The notes under the pieces are model-generated. The model worked only from the letters and a program-made list of their open reading frames with translations, searched no databases and was not told the DNA's origin. Positions 10,644 through 17,370 of a DNA stretch of 64,000 bases are shown here, piece after piece. Source of the DNA: Oegoconia quadripuncta (taxonomy: Eukaryota > Arthropoda > Insecta > Lepidoptera > Autostichidae); contig OX438758.1 in the NCBI GenBank assembly GCA_949316235.1, positions 19,990,694 to 20,054,693 of the forward strand, in the 5' to 3' direction. Numbering within the stretch: position 1 is the stretch's first letter; the number at the start of each line of letters is the position of its first letter. A program made the translations under genes and the position numbers.

Positions 10644-11123
10644 ATGAATATTGATAAATTTGGACACCACGTGCATAAACGTTTACGGAGATCCGAATCA
10701 TATTTTGATCCTAAGGTCGTATTATTTAAATCAGAAAACGGAGATTTTGATTTGCATTTTGTGAGATTGAGAGGAGTAAAGTCTCCATCATCTGCAGATG
10801 ATGCTGTAAATAAAGATTACGTTGATAAATTGTTAAGTACAAAAGAGGAACTAATAGATCTTAAGAAGCTACTATTTAAAACGAAGAAAGGGGAGTTTGA
10901 GTTAAATTTATCAAGATTAAAAGGACTTAAATACCCCACAGTTGCTGATGAAGCGGTGAATAAAAAGTATGTTGATGTCGTGATTGACAAATTTTATAGC
11001 AAAGAAGATATCACTACTAAACTGAATATTTTAAAAACTGACATATTGTCAACAGTTGAGAAACAATTACAAAACTATTACACTAAGTCTGAAGTTGATT
11101 TTGAACTTGTTAACAAGCAATGA
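10644..11123 (+). CDS. Small fibre-like protein with two 50-residue repeats
   Basis: 159 residues from the ATG at 10644, which I prefer to an upstream in-frame ATG at 10557 because the latter overlaps the previous gene by 17 nt and adds an unrelated hydrophobic leader. Two copies of a repeat lie 50 residues apart, at about 27-61 and 77-111. Each reads F-K-x2-x-G-(D/E)-F-(D/E)-L, then RL-x-G-(V/L)-K-x-P, then AD-(D/E)-AVNK-x-YVD. The A-VNK-YVD motif is common in trimeric phage and virus tail-fibre shafts. The tail is predicted helical (coiled coil about 115-150). Role in the virion surface is inferred from this motif only. The stop codon overlaps the integrase start as ATGA. Confidence 0.6.
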   Translation: MNIDKFGHHVHKRLRRSESYFDPKVVLFKSENGDFDLHFVRLRGVKSPSSADDAVNKDYVDKLLSTKEELIDLKKLLFKTKKGEFELNLSRLKGLKYPTVADEAVNKKYVDVVIDKFYSKEDITTKLNILKTDILSTVEKQLQNYYTKSEVDFELVNKQ

Positions 11124-12049
11124 GTAAGTTACAGGTTGTTAATGAACTTCATAGAGCAGCAAGAAAAAATTTCATTCGTCGTTCTGTAACTTTAAAAGGC
11201 ATAGATGATTTATGGCAAGCTGACTTAATAGACATGCAAGGTGTTACCAAAGTCAATAAGGGTTTTAATTACATTTTGGTAATTATAGATACGTTCTCAA
11301 AATTTGTTTGGACTGTTCCAGTAAAAAGAAAAAACAAATCTGAAATAACTAAATCGTTTCAAGGTATCCTTACCAAAACTGCTCGAAGTCCTCGTAACTT
11401 GCAAACAGATTTAGGGAAAGAATTTTACAATGATGATTTTAGAAGATTAATGTCTTCCTATAAAATAAATCACTACTCGACGTATTCTATAAAAAAAGGA
11501 TCAATCGTTGAAAGAGTGATCAGAACTTTGAAAACCAAACTTTATAAATATTTTAGTCTTACAGGTAACTATAAATGGGTTGGTAAACCTTTGACAACTA
11601 TTGTTGATTCTTATAACGATACTTTACATCGGATCATAAAATGTAAACCAAATGAAGTTTGTTCTAACAACGAGTTAATTATTTTAAATAATATTACAAA
11701 ATCGTATAAAAAACATACAACAAGAAATCAAAAGTTTAATGAAAGTGATTATGTTCGGATTAGTAAACACAAGAGCGAATTCGAAAAAGGGTATACTCCC
11801 AATTGGTCTGCTGAAATATTTAAAATTACAAAAGTAAATAAAACGAATCCAACCACTTATCAAATTAAAGATCAAAGAGATCAAATTATATCAGGATCAT
11901 TTTATGAACAAGAACTTCAAAAAACCAAACATTCAGATGTTTATTTAGTTGAAAAAGTTTTAAAAAGAAAAGGTAACAAGCTGTTTGTTAAATGGTTAGG
12001 TTTTAATGAAAACGAAAATAGTTGGATTGACGAAAAGGCAGTTGTGTAA
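11120..12049 (+). CDS. Polinton retroviral-type integrase with chromodomain
   Basis: DDE integrase that would insert the element and create the 6-bp target duplication. The rve catalytic core starts near residue 31 (LWQADLIDMQ). The catalytic triad is visible as D35, D97 (in LQTDLGKEF) and E131 (in IVERVIRTLK), with the expected D-x(61)-D and 33-residue D-to-E spacing. Residues about 273-305 (VEKVLKRKGNKLFVKWLGF then NSWID) form a chromodomain, which in other integrases directs insertion to particular chromatin. There is no obvious N-terminal zinc HHCC domain within the 30 residues before the core, so the protein is on the short side at 309 residues. Start overlaps the upstream stop by 4 nt (ATGA), suggesting coupled translation. 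Confidence 0.93.
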   Translation: MSKLQVVNELHRAARKNFIRRSVTLKGIDDLWQADLIDMQGVTKVNKGFNYILVIIDTFSKFVWTVPVKRKNKSEITKSFQGILTKTARSPRNLQTDLGKEFYNDDFRRLMSSYKINHYSTYSIKKGSIVERVIRTLKTKLYKYFSLTGNYKWVGKPLTTIVDSYNDTLHRIIKCKPNEVCSNNELIILNNITKSYKKHTTRNQKFNESDYVRISKHKSEFEKGYTPNWSAEIFKITKVNKTNPTTYQIKDQRDQIISGSFYEQELQKTKHSDVYLVEKVLKRKGNKLFVKWLGFNENENSWIDEKAVV

Positions 12050-12112
12050 TTGAAGGAATAATTCTTTATATTAATTACTGAATATCTCAAATCAGTCATT
12101 GGCTGCAAAGAT

Positions 12113-12841
12113 ATGATAGGCGGAGGACTTCTCAACAGTGCAATAAACAATCTCCCGTTTGAATTACATTTACCTGGATATAGTTACTGTGGACCTGGAA
12201 CAAGATTACGAGAACGTTTATTACGAGGTGACAAAGGTATTAATGAATTGGATAACGCTTGTATGCAACACGACATAGCATATTCAAATAATTCCGACCT
12301 CCAAAATCGGCATAGAGCAGATTTAGAGCTGCTAAATATGGCAAGAAAAAGAATTAAAGCAAAAAATACAAGAACCGGCGAAAAACTTGCGTCTTGGTTG
12401 GTCAGTAAAGTAATGAAGACAAAGTTAAAGATTGGAGCAGGATTTAAAGGTTTTAAGACAATTGTTTCTAAAATACGCTCTCAACTAAAAAAATATAAAC
12501 CGAAAAGTAATGCTTCAGCTATAAAATTTGCATACATTGCTGCTAAAAAACTGCTACCTAAAAATGTAAAAGTTCGTTTACCGCGTATTGTACCAGTTCC
12601 AAAAACGGGAGGGATTTTGCCGTTGATACCAATTTTTGCAGGATTATCTGCATTGGGATCATTGGCTGGTGGTGCAGCAGGTATCGCGAAAACTATAAGT
12701 GATTATAAATCAGCCCAGAAAAATTTTGAAGAAAATAATCGACATAATAAGATGATGGAATCCATTGCACTAGGCAAGGGGTTATACATGAAGCCATACA
12801 AAAAAGGCAATGGTTTATTTTTGTCGACTTCAAAAAACTAA
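12113..12841 (+). CDS. Minor virion protein with parvovirus-type phospholipase A2 domain
   Basis: 242 residues. The N-terminal part carries a PLA2 signature: a calcium-loop motif YCGPG at residues 25-29, and the active-site helix LDNACMQHDIAY at 46-57 with the catalytic H53-D54 pair and an adjacent cysteine. This is the arrangement found in parvovirus VP1 unique regions, where it helps virions leave endosomes. The middle (about 75-160) is lysine-rich. The C-terminal part has a hydrophobic glycine/alanine segment (about 164-190: GGILPLIPIFAGLSALG) and ends KPYKKGNGLFL. That is reminiscent of membrane-active minor core proteins of adenovirus-like viruses, but this is inference. The last codons are TCA AAA AAC TAA, placing an A AAA AAC slippery heptamer against the stop. 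Confidence 0.82.
   Translation: MIGGGLLNSAINNLPFELHLPGYSYCGPGTRLRERLLRGDKGINELDNACMQHDIAYSNNSDLQNRHRADLELLNMARKRIKAKNTRTGEKLASWLVSKVMKTKLKIGAGFKGFKTIVSKIRSQLKKYKPKSNASAIKFAYIAAKKLLPKNVKVRLPRIVPVPKTGGILPLIPIFAGLSALGSLAGGAAGIAKTISDYKSAQKNFEENNRHNKMMESIALGKGLYMKPYKKGNGLFLSTSKN
12832..12838 (+). promoter_or_regulatory. Candidate -1 ribosomal frameshift site (A AAA AAC)
   Basis: The heptamer lies in the zero frame of the PLA2 gene as X XXY YYZ, directly before its TAA stop (12839-12841). A -1 slip enters the frame that runs without a stop into the protease gene. No strong stem-loop or pseudoknot is obvious 5-9 nt downstream, which weakens the case. AT-rich sequence raises the chance of a coincidental match. 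Confidence 0.5.
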
Positions 12842-13206
12842 ATAAACGGCTACCCAAACGTGCTCTAAGCAATTTAGACATTATTCAACATGCTCGAAAC
12901 ATTCCATACTTTCGAGGTGTTTTTATGAGAGATAAGTTACCGAAAAAGCCAAAACAAATTGAGTGCGGTATAGTTAATTTAGACAGTGATAGAAATGAGG
13001 GAACTCATTGGGTAGCTTACGTAAAATTTAATAATTATTGCGAATACTTTGATAGTTTTGGGGACTTAAAACCTCCTGTAGAATTTTCTAATTATATGAA
13101 TAATAAAGATATATTTTATAATTATCACACCTATCAAAAATTTGATTCCGTCAATTGCGGACATTTATGTTTAAAATATCTAAAGAACTTCTGGGAGAAT
13201 ATTTAA
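12842..13206 (+). CDS. Adenain-type cysteine protease (virion maturation)
   Basis: Maturation protease of the adenovirus/Polinton C5-like family. In residues counted from the first in-frame ATG at 12925, the catalytic histidine is H28 (GTHWVAYV), the acidic residue D43 (EYFDSFG), the oxyanion glutamine Q71 and the nucleophile C78 (NCGHLC). The Q-to-C spacing of seven is as in adenain. That ATG is internal, however: the family-typical segment SNLDIIQHARNIPYFRGVF lies upstream of it in the same frame, which stays open back through the end of the PLA2 gene and has no ATG. The listed start is therefore the earliest base after the PLA2 stop, not a defined start codon. Expression by -1 frameshifting from the PLA2 gene, by splicing, or by non-AUG initiation are the options. 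Confidence 0.85.
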
Positions 13207-13241
13207 ATTGCTGCAAAATTCATATCTACTTTATTACCAAA

Positions 13242-13916
13242 ATGACATTCACGCTGTCAATATCTGATACTACATCGTCTTTGTTGACAAATTATTCGCC
13301 TGCTTTACAATTAGAAGGTGAATATGAGTGCGGTCTTTTATATTTTTCTACGTTTAATTCGATACCAAACGTAGATAAGAGAAATAATAAGTTCTATTAC
13401 GGTGAAAATGAAATCATAGAAATACCTGAAGGATCCTACGAACTTTTGGACATAAGTGATTATTTACAAAAGAACGTGTTAGATTGTACTTTGAAAATAT
13501 CGTGTAACAACAATACGCTAAAAATCACAATTAAGTGTTCAAAAGATATTCATTTCGAAAAACAAGATTCGATTGGGAAAATATTAGGTTTTGGAAAAGA
13601 ATTGTTAAAGGCCAATATATTACACGAGTCGCGTTATCCAGTCAACATTCTATCTACATCCGTGCTAAGAATCGAATGTGACATTGTTAGTGGTTCATTT
13701 GTAAACGGAAAACCGAGTCACATAATTCATGAATTTGTTCCTAATATACCACCGGGTTACAGGATAATAGAAATACCAAGAAATATCATATATTTTCCTG
13801 TAAATCAAAACAGCATCACTTCAATTAATATAAGAGTGTTAGATGTAAATAATAGCCTGGTTAATTTACGAGAAGAAGAAATTCAAATCTATTTACACCT
13901 GAAAAGAAAATGTTAG
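13242..13916 (+). CDS. Polinton minor capsid (penton-like, single jelly roll) protein
   Basis: 224 residues from the ATG at 13242. An upstream in-frame ATG at 13155 would overlap the protease gene and add 29 unrelated residues, so I reject it. The N-terminus (FTLSISDTTSSLLTNYSPAL), the GEYECGLLYFSTFNSIPNVD block and the IIEIPEGSYELLDISDYL block are what I recognise from Polinton minor capsid proteins, which form the pentameric vertex. These are beta-rich and fit a single jelly-roll fold. It sits between the protease and the major capsid gene, the usual place for a structural gene. Its end overlaps the next small gene by 7 nt. Confidence 0.8.
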   Translation: MTFTLSISDTTSSLLTNYSPALQLEGEYECGLLYFSTFNSIPNVDKRNNKFYYGENEIIEIPEGSYELLDISDYLQKNVLDCTLKISCNNNTLKITIKCSKDIHFEKQDSIGKILGFGKELLKANILHESRYPVNILSTSVLRIECDIVSGSFVNGKPSHIIHEFVPNIPPGYRIIEIPRNIIYFPVNQNSITSINIRVLDVNNSLVNLREEEIQIYLHLKRKC

Positions 13917-14098
13917 ATTTTAATAAATATCCGACACCAAAACTATCAAGTATTAGAACTAATCTTACCATTGAAGGAGGAACATCGTGCAACTGTTTTA
14001 GTCATAAAATTAAATCAACAAAAAACAAGTATTTCGCCAAGAACAAACTAACAAAAGAAAATCAACAATTCCTCAAGATTATTGGACTATTAAAATGA
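13910..14098 (+). CDS. Small basic protein between penton and major capsid genes
   Basis: 62 residues, basic, with one CNC cysteine pair and no recognised domain. The case for it being real is positional: it starts inside the last codons of the penton gene (ATG at 13910, penton stop at 13914-13916), and its own stop overlaps the major capsid ATG as ATGA at 14095-14098. It therefore fills the gap exactly. It might be a small virion core or cement protein, or only a short frame that keeps ribosomes moving to the capsid gene. I do not recognise it. Confidence 0.55.
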   Translation: MLDFNKYPTPKLSSIRTNLTIEGGTSCNCFSHKIKSTKNKYFAKNKLTKENQQFLKIIGLLK

Positions 14099-15306
14099 AT
14101 ATTTTGAACGTAACAGATCCTGTAACATACGACAACTCTATTGAAAGCTTTGAATACCATACCTACAAACCTTACGTAACAAGTTTTAACGTCAACGATG
14201 AGATACGAATACCAATAAATCAACAAGATTTATATGTATTGCCATCGGCTAGTTCATTATACGTAGAGGGAAATATTAAGATTGTTAATAGTGATCCTAA
14301 AATAAAGGTAACAGATTTCCATTTAACAAACAATCCTATACTTTTTTTGTTTCAAGATATTCGCTATGAAATTAACGGAGTTGAAATTGATAAAGTTAAA
14401 AATGTAGGTATTACTACAACAATGAAATCCCTCTTGTCTATGAATGAAGGTGAATCAAAAATGTCGAAGCATTGGGGATGGGATATTGATGGAACCCCAT
14501 GCACGGATGGTTATTTCGCAGCAAGCATACCGCTTAATAAGATTTTAGGATTCGCAGAAGACTACAACAAAATTTTATTAAATTGCAAACATGAACTTAT
14601 TTTATTGCGAAGTAATACGAACGTCAATGCAGTGAAACTAGAGCCAAATGAAAGTGTAGAGGATATTGTAATCAGTAAAATTGTTTGGCGTGTACCTCAC
14701 GTAAAAGTTTCTGATCGTGAAAGAATTAATTTACTACGTTATTTGGAAAAAGACCGTGCATTAAATATTATGTTTAGAAACTGGGATCTCTATGAATATC
14801 CAGTACTTCCTAGGACTTCAAAACATACGTGGTCTATAAAGACATCGTCTCAAATAGAAAAACCTAGATACGTAATTATAGGATTTCAAACTAGTCGTAA
14901 GAATCATGTAAATAGGAATATGACGCAATTTGATCATTGTAATTTGAGAAATGTCAAAGTATATCTTAACTCTACCTATTTTCCATATGAAAACCTAAAT
15001 TTAAATTTTAAAAATAATAACTATGCTTTAATATACGAACAGTATGTAAAATTTCAACAGTCTTATTATGGACGCCGACCGGAACCAATGTTGAGCTACA
15101 AAGATTTTAAAATTAAAACACCATTATTTGTGATTGATTGTTCTCGACAAGTAGAGAACTTAAAGTCAGGAGGATCCGTCGACGTTAGAGTAGAATTTGA
15201 AAGTGATAAAGATATACCTGATCAAACATCAGCGTATTGCCTAATATTAAACGACTGTTTATTTGAATATAAACCTTTGAGCAACATAGTGAAGAAAATA
15301 TCATGA
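14095..15306 (+). CDS. Polinton major capsid protein (double jelly roll)
   Basis: 403 residues. Recognised from the N-terminal block (SFNVNDEIRIPINQQDLYVLPSASSLYVEG), the VEGNIKI strand, FQDIRYEINGVEIDKVKNVG, and the C-terminal FVIDCSRQ with a following beta-rich segment. These match my knowledge of major capsid proteins from insect Polintons, which form hexon-like trimers with two jelly rolls per subunit. The length is compatible. Translation start overlaps the preceding stop by 4 nt. The frame is undamaged, and the gene is the largest of the rightward block, as expected for the main shell protein. Confidence 0.85.
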   Translation: MNILNVTDPVTYDNSIESFEYHTYKPYVTSFNVNDEIRIPINQQDLYVLPSASSLYVEGNIKIVNSDPKIKVTDFHLTNNPILFLFQDIRYEINGVEIDKVKNVGITTTMKSLLSMNEGESKMSKHWGWDIDGTPCTDGYFAASIPLNKILGFAEDYNKILLNCKHELILLRSNTNVNAVKLEPNESVEDIVISKIVWRVPHVKVSDRERINLLRYLEKDRALNIMFRNWDLYEYPVLPRTSKHTWSIKTSSQIEKPRYVIIGFQTSRKNHVNRNMTQFDHCNLRNVKVYLNSTYFPYENLNLNFKNNNYALIYEQYVKFQQSYYGRRPEPMLSYKDFKIKTPLFVIDCSRQVENLKSGGSVDVRVEFESDKDIPDQTSAYCLILNDCLFEYKPLSNIVKKIS

Positions 15307-15800
15307 ATGCTACAACTGTTATTGTTGATGTCCAAGGATTTAAGGATTTAAAAAACAATTTTATTGTCAAAGAATTAGCCATAGGGACTCAAGAATATAC
15401 TCAAATATTTTTGGTCAAACCTCCTTACTGTTTTAATTACTTATCAAAAGAGGAAAAGAAACAAGTCAGGTGGATAGAAAAAAATTATGGAATATATTGG
15501 AGTGAAGGATTTATTGACTTCCGCGAGTTTAAACGCATAATTATTCCATACCTAAGCAATAAAAAAATATTAACAAAAGGTTTTGAAAAAATGAAATGGA
15601 TCAAGGAATTGTCAGGAAATTGTGAAATAATAGATATTGGAGAGAAAGGCTGTCCAAATTTTTTAAGGTTGCGTGAAAATTATTGTAAAAGTGATGGTAA
15701 TTTGAATTGTATTGAACATACAAAAAAATGTGCATTAAGTAATGTTCTATTAATAAAAAAATGGTATATTGACAATCATATTTATGATTATATTAATTAA
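15303..15800 (+). CDS. RNase H/exonuclease-like protein at the end of the rightward block
   Basis: 165 residues. It begins ATTVIVDVQGFK and continues FIVKELAIGTQEYTQIFLVKPP. A hydrophobic strand ending in an aspartate (VDVQGF), followed by a second strand, is the opening of an RNase H-like fold, and this VDVQGF/VKELA pattern is one I associate with uncharacterised exonuclease-like proteins of arthropod mobile elements. Later conserved-looking pieces are GIYWSEGFIDFREF and ILTKGFEKMKWI. A C/H cluster (CPNFLRLRENYC, then CIEHTKKCALSN) is near the end. A full DEDD set cannot be assigned by eye, so activity is uncertain. Its start overlaps the major capsid stop as ATGA. A polyadenylation signal follows at 15895. 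Confidence 0.6.
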   Translation: MNATTVIVDVQGFKDLKNNFIVKELAIGTQEYTQIFLVKPPYCFNYLSKEEKKQVRWIEKNYGIYWSEGFIDFREFKRIIIPYLSNKKILTKGFEKMKWIKELSGNCEIIDIGEKGCPNFLRLRENYCKSDGNLNCIEHTKKCALSNVLLIKKWYIDNHIYDYIN

Positions 15801-15894
15801 ACTAGATTAAAACTATTTTACAGATATCTACTTTATTAAGAAAATATTATCTTGAATTATTGTAAATTTATTTAGCGACATTGATTTGATTTTA

Positions 15895-15900
15895 AATAAA
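15895..15900 (+). terminator. Polyadenylation signal AATAAA for the rightward block
   Basis: The first AATAAA after the last rightward stop (15800), followed within 30 bases by a T-rich stretch. Leftward genes begin their 3' ends from about 16120, so the two transcription units converge here. Confidence 0.5.
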
Positions 15901-16148
15901 GTTTGTCATATTTACAAAATATTTTCTTTCATTTTTATAACCTACCTCTTAGTTTTAAAGCACACTATGAAATAAAAAAACTGAACGATTTTTTAGTTTG
16001 AATTTATTGAGAAAGTGAAGTAAAATAAACAAATTGTATTTAACAATGAAGAAATATATTAATAAGAAATTTTACAATTCTATGTACAAGAAATTTTACA
16101 TGTATGCTTAAGTACTATTTATTTACAAACACAATTATACACAAATAA

Positions 16149-16574
16149 TTACACACAATCATGAGCACATAGTTTTTTAGATATACTTTTGATCAATGTT
16201 TCCGTATGATCCATTATATCATCATAAACGTCTTTTACTACATACTGCGCACGCAGCATAACATCACTGTCACTGCTATTATCAGCATCACTATCAATAT
16301 TCCTCGGTATTGGATTCGACAAGTCCAATACCTTTACTTTAATCAACTTTAATCCTTGTAGTTTTTCTTTTGTAATTACATACGACAAGGAATGTTGATG
16401 TAATGTTTTCTTTATATGCGGCTTACTGCTTGCACTACGCTTGACTTTCTTTTGTTTAGGTTCTCGTTGACGTTTAGTTAAATCTGGAAACGATTCATCG
16501 AAGTTAACCCAATAGTCTTGTACATTTTGCTCGCAGGCATATGCAGGTGAATATGAAGGTGATCCGTCAGACAT
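16149..16574 (-). CDS. Small acidic/basic protein of unknown function, leftward unit
   Basis: 141 residues from ATG at 16574. An upstream in-frame ATG at 16649 exists, but it lies inside an apparent 83-nt intron: a donor TTG|GTAAGT at 16659 and an acceptor TTACAG|AAATG ending at 16577 would remove it and place the 16574 ATG two bases into the next exon. The protein has a tyrosine/serine-rich start, a basic patch (KRQREPKQKKVKR, likely nuclear localisation), and an acidic stretch rich in serine and aspartate near residues 90-105. No domain is recognised. It shares the leftward strand with DNA polymerase B and converges on the capsid block. Role unknown; a regulatory or DNA-binding accessory is only a guess. 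Confidence 0.6.
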   Translation of the reverse strand: MSDGSPSYSPAYACEQNVQDYWVNFDESFPDLTKRQREPKQKKVKRSASSKPHIKKTLHQHSLSYVITKEKLQGLKLIKVKVLDLSNPIPRNIDSDADNSSDSDVMLRAQYVVKDVYDDIMDHTETLIKSISKKLCAHDCV

Positions 16575-16576
16575 TT

Positions 16577-16659
16577 CTGTAACAAACAATTTATTAAGTT
16601 TAAAATAGGTATTTAAAGCATCTGATTTAATTAATTTACCCAGATTCATATAAACTTAC
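16577..16659 (-). other. Predicted 83-nt intron in the leftward small gene
   Basis: GTAAGT donor and a pyrimidine-containing TTGTTACAG acceptor in the reverse strand. The intron holds an alternative ATG, so splicing would change the N-terminus by 25 residues. Confidence 0.5.
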
Positions 16660-17370
16660 CAATATGTCAAAGATTTTCTGATTATTTTAATTTTTTGTGG
16701 TACCACTATGCTGTCGGCTTCTATGTAAGAGATGATCGTCCAAGACTCTCGGGTGCAGACAATTGAATGACTATTGTATGTGTAGTACACATCGACAATA
16801 ATGCAAATTTAGGTTAACCATGTCATCAAAAATATTTTACAATTACGTAACCCGCTAAACTGTGGTAGTGTCACATTCTGCTGACATGATTGCAACAAGT
16901 TTATACACGTTTTGTCAGTATTTACTATGTAATTAAATTTTCCCCTCTCTCTGCGAGGGTGTTGTATAAGGCTACTAAGGGACCTATGATAACATCTATC
17001 TATCTATGTACATAATCAGAATCACCGTTGGCTTTCACACGTATAGAGTAGGTACTTAGTCAATTCCAAAAAGTGGTTAAAGAAAGTAAACATAAAATCA
17101 TGTTGGTAATTATTTATTTCACATTCTTTACACAGTGAGCAGTAGTATATTAAATCACTTAGTTCTAACTACAATACATGGCAGGTAGGTACACAACATA
17201 ACAAGTAGAATAGGTAAATATGATGTAACAGATCATGTAGGTTTATGTCGCTTTAAAAATATACATAATAGTTATAAAAATATATATTTAGTAATACTAA
17301 CTTATTACATTAATAATCTTATTGTAAAAAAAAAACATTTCACTGACAAGTATTCTTAAATATAATTGAA
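16660..17370. other. Polinton spacer between small gene and polymerase gene
   Basis: No open frame of note. It should hold the promoter and first exon of the small leftward gene and the 3' end of the polymerase transcript. On the reverse strand an AATAAA lies near 17110. A (CTAT)n-like stretch is at about 16998-17008. Confidence 0.45.

Noticed and set aside
12842..12924. Treating the protease as a simple ATG-initiated gene from 12925
   Set aside because: Family-typical residues lie upstream of that ATG in frame, so the short form would lack a conserved N-terminal segment.
13155..13241. Upstream in-frame ATG for the penton-like protein
   Set aside because: It would overlap the protease gene and add 29 residues read from protease codons in another frame; the ATG at 13242 begins the family-like sequence.
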